A DNA stretch of 64,000 bases from Pseudomonas cerasi (GTDB lineage Bacteria; Pseudomonadota; Gammaproteobacteria; Pseudomonadales; Pseudomonadaceae), in contig NZ_LT222319.1 of NCBI RefSeq assembly GCF_900074915.1, positions 1,857,001 to 1,921,000 on the forward strand, read 5' to 3'. The notes under the pieces were generated by a model that was not told the origin of the DNA, did no database searches, and saw only the letters and a list, made by a program, of their open reading frames with translations. Positions 23,971-31,814 of this stretch are shown here, piece after piece; the first letter of the stretch is position 1, and the number at the start of each line of letters is the position of its first letter. A program made the position numbers and the translations under genes.

Positions 23971-24047
23971 GCACTCGTAGCTCAGCTGGATAGAGTACTC
24001 GGCTACGAACCGAGCGGTCACAGGTTCGAATCCTGTCGAGTGCACCA
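23971..24047 (+). tRNA. tRNA-Arg(ACG), copy 2
   Basis: Identical over all 77 bases to the copy 87 bases upstream; the spacer between them is not duplicated. The two are probably co-transcribed from the promoter at 23762 and end at the hairpin that follows. Confidence 0.97.
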
Positions 24048-24056
24048 TACAAACGA

Positions 24057-24086
24057 AAAGCCCACATCGAAAGATGTGGGCTTTTT
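24057..24086. terminator. bidirectional terminator between tRNA-Arg and the convergent small gene
   Basis: AAAAGCCCACATC-GAAA-GATGTGGGCTTTTT: a GC stem with tetraloop flanked by A and T runs, so it works on both strands. Confidence 0.93.
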
Positions 24087-24091
24087 GCTTT

Positions 24092-24583
24092 CTAGCGTTT
24101 TCCTTTAACGCATCCGTTCTCGTCAAATGTCACCTTATTGCTGCGGCCTTTTTTCTGGTTGTACACGTAATGCAATTCTCCGTTGCGGTTAGTGACTTTG
24201 TCGGGGCGTCCCAGCAGGCTCTCGACATCACGCTGCGTCATACCGGGAGGGGTGCGCTGGTTGATGATCGCAGCCCGGCGCTGTTCGGCACTCAAGCGGT
24301 TTCCACAGCCATCATCGCGTGTGCCGACCACGACCAGTGTCTGATCTGCCGGTTTTCCACGCGCGGTTTGCGCAGTGTTGGCGGGCGGCAGTACATCGAT
24401 ACGGGTTCCCGGTGGTGCGTTGAAGGCTCTCTGCAGGCGGGTACTGTGCCCATCCGGGCAGCCGAGGGTGGTAAACGTAATCTTTCCGGATGCATCCTCG
24501 CAGCGATGAACGTTGCTGGCGGTTGCAGCGGCAGGAAGGCAGAGCAGGGCGCTCCACAGCAGCAGATGATTTTCAGGTCGCAT
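24092..24583 (-). CDS. secreted protein with DUF4124-like and SmpA-like parts
   Basis: 163-residue exported protein with a signal peptide (MRPENHLLLWSALLCLPAAATA). The N-terminal mature part VHRCEDASGKITFTTLGCPDG resembles the DUF4124 cell-envelope motif (YRC-DA-G-+-Y-D-PC) with two Cys. The C-terminal part GMTQRDVESLLGRPDKVTNR, then YNQKKGRSNKVTFDENGCV, resembles the SmpA/OmlA (BamE-like) fold. The ATG at 24583 is preferred because GGAGG lies nine bases upstream. Function unknown; periplasmic location is inferred. Confidence 0.75.
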   Translation of the reverse strand: MRPENHLLLWSALLCLPAAATASNVHRCEDASGKITFTTLGCPDGHSTRLQRAFNAPPGTRIDVLPPANTAQTARGKPADQTLVVVGTRDDGCGNRLSAEQRRAAIINQRTPPGMTQRDVESLLGRPDKVTNRNGELHYVYNQKKGRSNKVTFDENGCVKGKR

Positions 24584-24908
24584 GCTCAAGGTCCTCCGTG
24601 ACAGGTGTCGGCAAAGGCTAACTGCGGTCTTTGAAAGGGGCGAGCGTGTTTTATTGGCTGAATGTGACGTCGAACCCTGGCTGGCTTACGGAGTTGTGCA
24701 GGTTTGCGCTGCAAACGGTTGTTATGAGCTGAATTTTCTCGCGTGCGCTTCGCTCAAAGCGGTGTATCATTGCGCCCGTCAGCTCCGCCGGGGCTTGTGG
24801 AACACCTCCATGGACATACCCAGTCGTTACTCGATAATGTTTTTCAACAATCATGAATTAACTGATTGATCTCCCGGCGTGCTTCGCTGCTGGGAGTGGA
24901 GTTCGCCT
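24584..24908. other. intergenic region upstream of mgtE
   Basis: 325 bases between the divergent small gene and mgtE. A -10-like TATCAT lies near 24764-24769. The mgtE ribosome-binding site is GGAG at 24898-24901 and overlaps the 3' side of a possible hairpin (CTCCCGGCG...CTGGGAG, about 24871-24896). A long leader is possible; I do not recognise a known magnesium riboswitch. Confidence 0.4.
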
Positions 24909-26351
24909 ATGACCGAAAGAGAAGTAAAAAAAACGCAGGAAAGCTTGCAGGATCGCCTGGCTCAGGTTGTCGATCTGCTGCAGCGCCAGCGTATTGTTGA
25001 AGACCTGACCCACCGTCAGGAAGGTCAGCATCAGGACCGTGTAGAAAACCTGGTTCACCGGCAGAACCTCGTCGAGTTGCAACGCAAGCTCGAAGACCTT
25101 CACTCTGCCGACGTCGCCTATATCCTTGAAGCCTTGCCCCTGGAAGACCGCCTGACCGTCTGGCAGCTGGTCAAGGCCGAGCGCGACGGCGACATTCTTC
25201 TTGAAGTATCCGATTCCGTTCGTGAAACCCTGATCGCCGACATGGACGATCATGAGTTGCTTGCGGCGGCACGGGACATGGACGCCGACGAACTGGCCGA
25301 CCTTGCTCCCGAGTTGCCCCGCGACGTCGTTCACGAGCTCATGGAAACACTGGATTCACAGCAGCGTGAGCGCGTGCGGTCGGCCTTGTCCTATGACGAG
25401 GATCAGGTCGGTGCGCTGATGGACTTCGAGATGGTGACGATCCGTGAGGATGTCAGCCTTGAAGTCGTGCTGCGCTACCTGCGCAGGCTCAAAGAGCTGC
25501 CTGGTCACACCGACAAACTGTTCGTAGTCGATTCCGAGGGTGTGCTCAAGGGCGTGCTGCCGATCAAGCGTCTGCTGGTCAATGATCCGGAGAAGCAGGT
25601 TGGCGAAGTCATGGCCAACGATCCGGTCAGCTTTCACCCTGAAGACGATGCCTACGATGCGGCACAGGCGTTTGAGCGTTACGACCTTATCTCCACGCCG
25701 GTCGTGGACAAGAACGGCAAGCTGATCGGCCGTCTGACCATCGATGAAATGGTCGACCTGATCCGTGAGGAAAGCGAGAGCGAAGTCCTCAACATGGCGG
25801 GTCTGCGTGAAGAAGAAGACATCTTCGCGTCGGTATGGCGTTCGCTGCGCAACCGCTGGTCCTGGCTGGCAGTCAACCTGGTAACCGCGTTTCTGGCCTC
25901 GCGTGTGATCGGCCTGTTCGAAGGCTCCATCGAGAAGTTGGTGGCGCTCGCTGCGCTGATGCCTATCGTGGCCGGGATTGGCGGCAACTCCGGTAACCAG
26001 ACCATCACCATGATCGTCCGCGCGATGGCGCTGGATCAGGTCAATACCGGTAATACGGCGCGATTGCTGCGCAAGGAGCTGGCTGTCGGCTTGATCAATG
26101 GTCTGATCTGGGGGGGGGTGATCGGCGTGGTCGCCTACTTCCTGTATGACAGCTGGTCGCTGGGTGTGGTCATGACCGCAGCCATGACGCTCAACCTGTT
26201 GCTGGCAGCGCTGATGGGTGTTTCCATTCCTATGGCGCTTGCACGTTTGGGGCGAGATCCCGCGATGGGGGCGAGCGTCATGATTACGGCGATGACCGAC
26301 AGCGGCGGCTTCTTCATCTTTCTCGGGCTGGCGACGATCTTTCTGCTCTAA
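24909..26351 (+). CDS. mgtE: magnesium transporter MgtE
   Basis: 480-residue Mg2+ channel/transporter. A cytosolic N domain (residues 1-130, EILQ-rich helices, LEDLHSADVAYILEALPLED), a CBS pair (about 135-260; MDFEMVTIREDVSLEVVLRY and MANDPVSFHPEDDAYDAAQA), a linker helix, and five membrane segments (from about 290: WLAVNLVTAFLASRVIGLFE). The pore helix signature PIVAGIGGNSGNQTITMIVR and the late TDSGGFFIFLGLATIFLL are typical of MgtE. The CBS/N domains gate the pore by sensing cytosolic magnesium in known homologues. The ATG at 24909 follows GGAG at 24898-24901. Confidence 0.96.
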   Translation: MTEREVKKTQESLQDRLAQVVDLLQRQRIVEDLTHRQEGQHQDRVENLVHRQNLVELQRKLEDLHSADVAYILEALPLEDRLTVWQLVKAERDGDILLEVSDSVRETLIADMDDHELLAAARDMDADELADLAPELPRDVVHELMETLDSQQRERVRSALSYDEDQVGALMDFEMVTIREDVSLEVVLRYLRRLKELPGHTDKLFVVDSEGVLKGVLPIKRLLVNDPEKQVGEVMANDPVSFHPEDDAYDAAQAFERYDLISTPVVDKNGKLIGRLTIDEMVDLIREESESEVLNMAGLREEEDIFASVWRSLRNRWSWLAVNLVTAFLASRVIGLFEGSIEKLVALAALMPIVAGIGGNSGNQTITMIVRAMALDQVNTGNTARLLRKELAVGLINGLIWGGVIGVVAYFLYDSWSLGVVMTAAMTLNLLLAALMGVSIPMALARLGRDPAMGASVMITAMTDSGGFFIFLGLATIFLL

Positions 26352-26380
26352 GGCTCGCGACGGCTAGAGTCTATTGAAAT

Positions 26381-26411
26381 AAAAAAACCGCCATGATCAG
26401 GCGGTTTTTTT
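26381..26411 (+). terminator. terminator of mgtE
   Basis: AAAAAAACCGCC-ATGATCA-GGCGGTTTTTTT: 12-bp stem including the A/T runs, 7-base loop, 29 bases past the mgtE stop. Confidence 0.94.
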
Positions 26412-26484
26412 ATGCTTCCGCCAAGTCTTCAGGTCGCTGTGTAACGCAATAAGCCGACGACTAATAAAGAAAAGGCTACAACGA

Positions 26485-26512
26485 AAAAGGCCAGCTTTCG
26501 CTGGCCTTTGTC
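26485..26512. terminator. terminator of amrZ (minus strand; may act both ways)
   Basis: AAAAGGCCAGC-TTTC-GCTGGCCTTTGT: 10-bp stem with a tetraloop. On the minus strand it lies 15 bases past the amrZ stop and ends in a run of T. Confidence 0.88.
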
Positions 26513-26526
26513 TGTTACGTCAAATC

Positions 26527-26853
26527 TCAGGACTCTTCGGAAGCGAGTTCCGTGTCATGAGCAATCAGCGAAACAAGAGCGTTCTGTTGACGATGTGAAA
26601 GCTGACGAAAGCGCTGCAGCAGCTCGCGTTCGTGCAAGGACAGCTCAGGACTATCGAGGCGCAGGCTTGGTTCATCACCAAGAGCACCTTCCTGAATCAG
26701 GCTTTGTTCGAGACGAGCGATGATTTCCGAGTTCATGCTGCGGTGATGATTCTTGGCTACCTCTTGCACGCGATTACGCATGCCGTCTGGTAGGCGAACG
26801 ACGAACTTGTCAGCCGTGCGGCTGGAATAAGTAGCCTGTTTCATAGGGCTCAT
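26527..26853 (-). CDS. amrZ: ribbon-helix-helix regulator AmrZ (AlgZ)
   Basis: 108-residue Arc/MetJ-type DNA-binding protein that in Pseudomonas controls alginate, motility, cyclic-di-GMP enzymes and its own gene. N-terminal flexible arm, then the ribbon [20 protein letters not shown] and helices with [20 protein letters not shown], which match AmrZ almost residue for residue. The C-terminal tetramerisation part ([20 protein letters not shown], then [14 protein letters not shown]) is also conserved. Start at 26853 gives [11 protein letters not shown]; a second ATG three codons on is possible. A palindrome TAACCGGTTA at 26859-26868 lies directly upstream and may be a control site. Confidence 0.95.
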   Translation of the reverse strand: MSPMKQATYSSRTADKFVVRLPDGMRNRVQEVAKNHHRSMNSEIIARLEQSLIQEGALGDEPSLRLDSPELSLHERELLQRFRQLSHRQQNALVSLIAHDTELASEES

Positions 26854-27282
26854 ATATTTAACCGGTTAGTTCAGGGGAAGCGGTTCTAGCAAGTGGCCGC
26901 AAGATTGTCACAGTCAGACAATCATTTTGGCCAAATGTTCAACCGGGGTTCCAAGGGGCCGACATCATGCCGTATTACGTCGAATCCTTGGCGTCAATTC
27001 TGTGACAAATATTGACTCAGGTAGCGGCGTATTGCCAGCACCAATTATCAGAAATGCGAGCGAATTTGCAAACTCATCACATTTGTCCCCGGATAAAAGG
27101 GCACGCCATTGAGCTTTTTTGCTGTCATGGCCATTTGACTCTGAGTACGCGTCTAAATTCAGCGTGACCGATGTTAGCCGACAAAGGGTTGGCTGCGGTG
27201 CAGGAAGGTTCTTTCGGAGGAGGGGAGATTCTGGATGCGAACGGTCAGACGACCGTGCAAATTACCGCGGGTAGCTTCGCTG
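26854..27282. other. intergenic region upstream of amrZ
   Basis: 429 bases with no convincing gene; the 61-codon frame at 26927-27112 lacks a ribosome-binding site and family likeness. The amrZ promoter must lie at its left end. Near the right end are two perfect inverted repeats: ACGGTC-AGAC-GACCGT at 27241-27256 and GCTTCGCT-GTC-AGCGAAGC at 27274-27292; the second overlaps the end of the next minus-strand gene and could act as its terminator. Confidence 0.45.
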
Positions 27283-27468
27283 TCAGCGAAGCACCGGGTC
27301 GAATTTGAAGCGGCGACCGACGAACAACGCAACCACGAAGAGACTGGCGAACACGCCTGCGGCGATGTTTGCAGCGATACTCATGGCCTGTGCATTAACA
27401 GGAAGCAAAAGGTCGGCGACGACAGCCATGATCGCCAGGACCAGAAATGACAACGCGGATTTTGACAT
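27283..27468 (-). CDS. small membrane protein, function unknown
   Basis: 61 residues with two hydrophobic stretches: SALSFLVLAIMAVVADLLLP (residues 4-23) and MSIAANIAAGVFASLFVVAL (29-48), then a basic tail GRRFKFDPVL. The first could be a signal sequence cleaved at NAQA, but a two-span membrane protein is more likely. AAGAGAGAG lies before the start. It may be co-transcribed with the secreted small protein upstream at 27505-27744 (36 bases between). No function can be assigned. Confidence 0.6.
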   Translation of the reverse strand: MSKSALSFLVLAIMAVVADLLLPVNAQAMSIAANIAAGVFASLFVVALFVGRRFKFDPVLR

Positions 27469-27504
27469 GGCTACTCTCTCTTGGAAGGGTCGTTGCGGGC
27501 GTTA

Positions 27505-27744
27505 TCAGAAAACCCAGCTCTGTTCAGCGCGTGGAAACTGAAGTGACTCATCATCGTCATTGGCCAGCACCGCTGCGCTCGCAACGCGTTCGGTCATGAT
27601 TGCCGGCTTTGGCGCCTGACTGATCTGGTGGTGGACAGGAGCAGGCGTGATGGCCTGAGCATCCTTGATACCAGAATCCTGGAAATGAAATGCTACCAGA
27701 GCCACCAGAGCTGCCGCATTCAACACTGAGAGAGTCTTGTTCAT
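27505..27744 (-). CDS. small exported or membrane-anchored protein, function unknown
   Basis: 79 residues starting MNKTLSVLNAAALVALVAFH, an N-terminal hydrophobic segment that could anchor it or act as a signal peptide, followed by a polar, proline-containing tail ending ESLQFPRAEQSWVF. The start is set by the ATG at 27744; a longer frame from 27813 adds 23 residues without family likeness. Not recognised; two-gene unit with the small membrane protein downstream is inferred from spacing. Confidence 0.55.
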   Translation of the reverse strand: MNKTLSVLNAAALVALVAFHFQDSGIKDAQAITPAPVHHQISQAPKPAIMTERVASAAVLANDDDESLQFPRAEQSWVF

Positions 27745-28061
27745 TTTCCAGTACCTGTGCCCGACCGTTTGGGATGAGATGTGTTCCACAGATATCAATA
27801 ATGCAGTCTGCATGCCAATCGGAAAATGACAAAAAATCCTTTAGAATCAATTAGTTATTAAATTAAAAAAAGTGCTCTACAGTGCGTTTTGCAATGATGG
27901 CTTTTTGGGGGGTTGCAAATTGCATGATCGGTTTATCAGGCCGTGTTTTCAGGCGACATCGGCTACAGGGTCGAAGGGCAATGACGACATGACAAAAGCG
28001 CCACATGCCGCTAAGATGCACGCCGTCCTCGCTGGCACCGATCGGTGTGTCGGCACGCAGT
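27745..28061. other. intergenic region with an AT-rich tract, before tRNA-Arg(CCU)
   Basis: Holds no gene. An unusually AT-rich tract runs from about 27828 to 27876 (almost only A and T at 27838-27871), in contrast to the GC-rich surroundings. The tRNA promoter lies at 27989-28017. Confidence 0.5.
27989..28017 (+). promoter_or_regulatory. sigma-70 promoter of tRNA-Arg(CCU)
   Basis: ATGACA at 27989-27994 and TAAGAT at 28012-28017, 17-base spacer, about 45 bases before the tRNA. Confidence 0.6.
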
Positions 28062-28138
28062 GTCTCAGTAGCTCAATTGGATAGAGCATCCCCCTCCTAA
28101 GGGGAAGGTTGCAGGTTCGAACCCCGCCTGGGACACCA
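28062..28138 (+). tRNA. tRNA-Arg(CCU)
   Basis: 77 bases; acceptor GTCTCAG/CTGGGAC, D-arm AGCTCAATTGGATAGAGC, anticodon loop CTCCTAA giving CCU, T-loop AGGTTCGAACCCC, encoded CCA. It reads the rare AGG codon. tRNA genes of this type are frequent integration sites, but no integrase or repeated 3' end is seen nearby. Confidence 0.96.
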
Positions 28139-28150
28139 CACAAACAAGCA

Positions 28151-30562
28151 TCACTGACTCTCCTCAGCCGCCGCTTCCTTCCCAGCCCCCTCATTAATCA
28201 ATACCATGCTCTGCGGTGCAGACAGCGCTACACCCAATTCCCTCAGACGCCCCAAGACCGTAAACAACAGATCACTCCGTGCGCCACCCACCGAGCGTGG
28301 GCTGTTCACGTAGCCGCTGGCGCTGATGATCAAACCGGTATTGGTCAGGTCCTTGAACGTGACTGACGGTGCTGGTGCGTCGAGTATCGCTTCATGCTCG
28401 GTGAAGGCCTGCAGCAGCAGTTCACGTATTTGCAGAACATCTGTTTCCAGGGGCAGGGTGAGGGTGATTCCGACCACGCCCAGCGCATTGCCCATGGTCA
28501 CGTTGCGGACGTTCTGCGTGATGAACTGCGAGTTCGGCACGATCACTGTCGAGCGGTCGCCCATCTGGATTTCGGTCGCGCGGACGTTGATCCGGCGAAT
28601 ATCGCCTTCGACCCCCGCCAGGCTTACCCAGTCGCCGACTTTGACCGGGCGCTCGGTCAGCAGAATCAGGCCGGAGATGAAGTTTTGCACAATGGCTTGC
28701 AGGCCGAAACCTATCCCCACCGACAGCGCACTGACCACCCAGGTCAGATTGGTGAGGTTGATATTGAGCGTGGACATCACCACGGCCACCACCAGCACAA
28801 AGCCGATGTAACCGATCAGGGTCACCAGCGAGGCCTGCATGCCCGCGTCCATGTTGGTTTCGGGCAGCAGGCGTTCTCCAAACCATTCCTTGAGTACCCG
28901 CACACTCAGCAGGCCGACGACCAGGCAAACCAATGCCACCAGAATGTCGCTGGGGACAATGTTCAGGTTGCCCATGGATTTGGATGTGACATCCAGCTGA
29001 GTAAAGCTGGCGAGCAGGTCGCCCGGGCTCGACCCTGAAGGCATGAACGCCAGCAGTACAGCGGTGAGCAGCAGCAAGGTACGGCCTATGCCGGCCAGTA
29101 CGGTACTTGCCTGCGCCTGATGGCGAGTGGACAAGCCCAGCGCTGAGCCCAGCGCCAGGCCGCCAGGTTGTTTGGGCGACAGGAGGGTTTCGCAGATGTC
29201 ACCGAAGCAGGCGATCAGCAGGTATGCAGTGGACGCCACCACGCTGATCCAGAGCAGTTTCACTGCCAGAAAGTAAGCCAGCGTCAGGTAGCCGCTCAAC
29301 AACGCCAGCAAACTCAGGCCGACCCACACCGCAACGATAAACGGAATCAGCCCGGCGAAGCCTGCCGGCCGCTCCAGTTCAAAGCGGCGGCGGGTACGGC
29401 GGTAGCGCAACAGGGCGTAGAAGAACACCAGCGAAACCGCCAGTGCCGTCAGGCCATTGACCGCAACGGTCAGTGCCAGGCTGCTGGCAATCACACTGTT
29501 GATTCGTTCCTGCGTGCCGATGACCATCAGTGCCAGCGCCAGGGCAGGGGGGAAGCGGCCCAGTGCGGTGGCAATCTGGTCAGGAATTTGCGGCAGGCGC
29601 CACGAGGCATGTGCCAGCATCAACAGCGCGCGGCCCAGACCGACGATGAAGGCGCAGAAGGTAATCAGCGTCTGCACCTGATCGAGCAGATTGACCACGT
29701 CATTGCTGAGCACCGCGTTGTGGACGATTCCCCAGCGCAGCAAGGAAGTGGCAATGGTGATGGTGAGAATGGTCGACAGCCCGACCGCCAGGGCCAGAGC
29801 ACTGCGGCGCAGACGGCCTTCGGGCAGCCAGCGAATCATCGCCCAGATCAGCAGGCGCTCCAGCAGGCGCCGGACAACCACCCAGATGAACAACGCGCCC
29901 AGCACCACGCTGATGAATTGCACACGGTTGTCCGGTGCCATCGCGTTGTTGAGTACCTGGCGCACGTCCACCAGAAGCCTGTTCAGGCGTCCCAGGTCGT
30001 CATCGGTCGGGCGAATCAGCGTGGACCAGAATGCCGAACTGAGCGGGCTTGCCGTGCGCGTGCTGATCTGTGAATCGAAGAGGCTGCGGCGCAGGTTGAA
30101 TATCTGCGTCGCCAGATCCCGGGCTGACTGGCTCAGCTCATTGGTCTGACGTTCATCATTGACCAGCGCGTTTTTCTGCGCGTTCAACGTCTTGCGCTGA
30201 CTGGTCAGGCTTTGCGCTTCGTCCGGTTGTACCGGCCCGAGAATGTTGAGCTGATCATTCAGGTGTTCGATATCGACAGCCTGCTGAGCAACCAGATTGT
30301 CGGCTTGTTTCTGGACCTGCAAAGCCGCCTGGCGCAGGCTTGAAAGCAGGTCGTCGTTGGCGCTGACCGTCACTTTCTGACGGATCTGATCGAGCTGTTG
30401 GCTCAGATCATCCAGGCTCGGAGCATCCACGGCAGGGGGCGCGCTGCTGGCGCTATCGGCCTGGGGGGCGGGAGCATTCTGGGCCAGGGCTGGCAAGGTC
30501 ACGCAGAGCAAAAGCAAGGCGAGCAACCCGGTACGAAAACGGTTCAGCGAAGCGTGCTGCAT
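28151..30562 (-). CDS. mechanosensitive channel of the MscS/MscK type with DUF3772
   Basis: 803-residue inner-membrane protein with a signal peptide (LLALLLLCVTLPALAQ), a periplasmic coiled region (about 45-170, DUF3772-like: LDDLSQQLDQIRQKVTVSAN), around ten membrane segments (residues 205-560), and a C-terminal MscS domain: SALSVGIGFGLQAIVQNFIS (pore helix), GLILLTERPVKVGDWVSLAG (beta domain) and VNVRATEIQMGDRSTVIVPN. It would open under membrane tension on osmotic downshock. AAGGA lies eight bases before the ATG. Confidence 0.88.
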   Translation of the reverse strand: MQHASLNRFRTGLLALLLLCVTLPALAQNAPAPQADSASSAPPAVDAPSLDDLSQQLDQIRQKVTVSANDDLLSSLRQAALQVQKQADNLVAQQAVDIEHLNDQLNILGPVQPDEAQSLTSQRKTLNAQKNALVNDERQTNELSQSARDLATQIFNLRRSLFDSQISTRTASPLSSAFWSTLIRPTDDDLGRLNRLLVDVRQVLNNAMAPDNRVQFISVVLGALFIWVVVRRLLERLLIWAMIRWLPEGRLRRSALALAVGLSTILTITIATSLLRWGIVHNAVLSNDVVNLLDQVQTLITFCAFIVGLGRALLMLAHASWRLPQIPDQIATALGRFPPALALALMVIGTQERINSVIASSLALTVAVNGLTALAVSLVFFYALLRYRRTRRRFELERPAGFAGLIPFIVAVWVGLSLLALLSGYLTLAYFLAVKLLWISVVASTAYLLIACFGDICETLLSPKQPGGLALGSALGLSTRHQAQASTVLAGIGRTLLLLTAVLLAFMPSGSSPGDLLASFTQLDVTSKSMGNLNIVPSDILVALVCLVVGLLSVRVLKEWFGERLLPETNMDAGMQASLVTLIGYIGFVLVVAVVMSTLNINLTNLTWVVSALSVGIGFGLQAIVQNFISGLILLTERPVKVGDWVSLAGVEGDIRRINVRATEIQMGDRSTVIVPNSQFITQNVRNVTMGNALGVVGITLTLPLETDVLQIRELLLQAFTEHEAILDAPAPSVTFKDLTNTGLIISASGYVNSPRSVGGARSDLLFTVLGRLRELGVALSAPQSMVLINEGAGKEAAAEESQ

Positions 30563-30794
30563 TCTTTTTCCTTCTTTCTCTGCGCTATGCGGCCTGGCGA
30601 GGCCTGTGGTTCGAGCCCGAGTTTTGTACGGTTTTGAGCGGCACTCACTGGCCGCCCGAGATCGGCGGACAGGATATCAAGGCGCTCACGTTTGAGCGCT
30701 GTCAATGCGGGCCAATCCATGCCTGAAGGCTGCATTTTCAGCAGAATCTTCTCCGATTGCCAGGCTTGCTGATCAGCCGAGTGGATACTACTGG
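30563..30794. other. intergenic region upstream of the mechanosensitive channel gene
   Basis: No gene or clear hairpin seen. Promoters for the minus-strand channel gene are presumably here; the palindromes at 30795 and 30851 belong to the divergent GST gene. Confidence 0.4.
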
Positions 30795-30810
30795 CCTAAC
30801 AAGTGTTAGG
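30795..30810. promoter_or_regulatory. operator-like palindrome 1 upstream of GST
   Basis: CCTAACA-AG-TGTTAGG, perfect 7-bp arms. It shares CCTAAC/GTTAGG with the palindrome at 30851 and with a degenerate copy before the TetR gene at 31740. Confidence 0.75.
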
Positions 30811-30850
30811 TAAACGTTGACTCAGAACAAAAGTGCCTCTACGGTGTGGC

Positions 30851-30870
30851 TACCTAACGATAGTTAGGTA
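30851..30870. promoter_or_regulatory. operator-like palindrome 2 upstream of GST
   Basis: TACCTAAC-GATA-GTTAGGTA, perfect 8-bp arms, ending 30 bases before the GST start, a position suited to block transcription initiation. Likely bound by the TetR protein encoded at 31815-32399. Confidence 0.8.
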
Positions 30871-30900
30871 GGTGTTTTACCCTACCTCACAGGCCCGACC

Positions 30901-31602
30901 ATGACCTCTAAATTGCGACTTTTCACCTCTCCTTCGGCTTTTCCGAATCCTCAACGCCTGCGTTTGTTCATCCACGAAAAAGGCATTGCCGATCAGTTCG
31001 AAGAAACCATTTATGACATGACGCCGGGTGGAGAGCAGCGTGGCTGGCGTCATCTGAACATGAACCCGTGGGGTGAAACACCGACCCTGGAACTGGCAGA
31101 CGGCAGCTTCATATCCGAGACGGCTGCTATCGCTCGCTATCTGGATCAGTCTTATCCGGGCCGCAAGATCATGGGCGAGGGCGCTCTGGAGCAGGGCCTC
31201 GATAACATGTGGGACAACCGCATCTGGGTGCATATCCTCTATCGGATCGTTACGGCCTTTCACGTGCTGCACACCGGACTCGGTTTCAAGCTTGAACTGA
31301 CCAAGAACGAAGCATGGGGCGAGCACTGCCGCAAAGAAGCGCTGAGCCACGCGGCATTGGTCAATCGTCATTTGTCCGATGGTCGCGAATGGCTGCTGGG
31401 CGGCGATGCGCCAACGTTCGCGGACATCACGCTTGCAACTGCTATTGCCTTCTCCAGGTTCCCGGTCAACGCCACGCCGTTGGATGAGCGTTTCGAGTTT
31501 CTGGACCTGTACTGGCAGCGCTGGCAGAAACGTCCGGCTTTTCAGGCGGCCTATGCTGATCGCAGCAGCGGTATTCCCGAGCTGGACTCGCCGGCCGAGT
31601 GA
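30901..31602 (+). CDS. glutathione S-transferase family protein
   Basis: 233-residue cytosolic GST. N-terminal thioredoxin-fold domain (residues 4-82): LRLFTSPSAFPNPQRLRLFI, the cis-Pro motif WGETPTLELADGSFISET (Pro before Thr-Leu, then Glu-Thr for glutathione binding) and AIARYLDQSYPG. C-terminal helical domain (95-215) with the N-capping motif APTFADITLATAIAF. The catalytic residue near the N-terminus is probably Ser or Tyr-less (SPSAFPN), so the class is uncertain. Flanked by TetR-type palindromes upstream and the TetR gene downstream, suggesting induction by a toxic electrophile. Confidence 0.9.
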   Translation: MTSKLRLFTSPSAFPNPQRLRLFIHEKGIADQFEETIYDMTPGGEQRGWRHLNMNPWGETPTLELADGSFISETAAIARYLDQSYPGRKIMGEGALEQGLDNMWDNRIWVHILYRIVTAFHVLHTGLGFKLELTKNEAWGEHCRKEALSHAALVNRHLSDGREWLLGGDAPTFADITLATAIAFSRFPVNATPLDERFEFLDLYWQRWQKRPAFQAAYADRSSGIPELDSPAE

Positions 31603-31625
31603 TTGAGCTGTTTTTACGCTCACCT

Positions 31626-31663
31626 TATCGCCGGGAACGTCATGCGGGATGTTCCCGGCGATA
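31626..31663 (+). terminator. strong hairpin after the GST gene
   Basis: TATCGCCGGGAAC at 31626-31638 pairs perfectly with GTTCCCGGCGATA at 31651-31663 (13 bp, 12-base loop). T-run weak. It separates GST from the TetR gene, which has its own operator-like site. Confidence 0.65.
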
Positions 31664-31739
31664 GCCGTTTCAGCTTGTGAGAAACCGACGATGGCCGTTC
31701 AGCAGCGGATGGCTGCTGCCATGCGCCACACCGTCTTTC

Positions 31740-31759
31740 TACCTAACAAAAGGCAGGTT
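31740..31759. promoter_or_regulatory. degenerate operator copy upstream of the TetR gene
   Basis: TACCTAAC-AAAA-GGCAGGTT: the left half is identical to the palindrome at 30851, the right half is degenerate. Likely a weaker autoregulatory site. Confidence 0.55.
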
Positions 31760-31814
31760 TTTGAATTAGCATGTGCCGGTCTCCAGAAACGCGTCCGAAG
31801 TACAAGGCACTACG

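Noticed and set aside
23807-24047. Two identical tRNA-Arg units as a mobile or CRISPR-like repeat
   Set aside because: Both are complete functional tRNA genes with CCA; the duplication is ordinary gene dosage.
26927-27112. 61-codon frame upstream of amrZ
   Set aside because: No ribosome-binding site, odd composition, lies in the amrZ promoter region.
27206-27256. Possible RsmX-like small RNA (several GGA motifs followed by a hairpin)
   Set aside because: GGA motifs are clustered in one purine run rather than in loops and the hairpin lacks a T-run; no promoter seen.
23607-28138. tRNA genes as attachment sites of a genomic island
   Set aside because: No integrase, no repeated tRNA 3' end and no shift in gene content typical of an island next to any of the four tRNAs.
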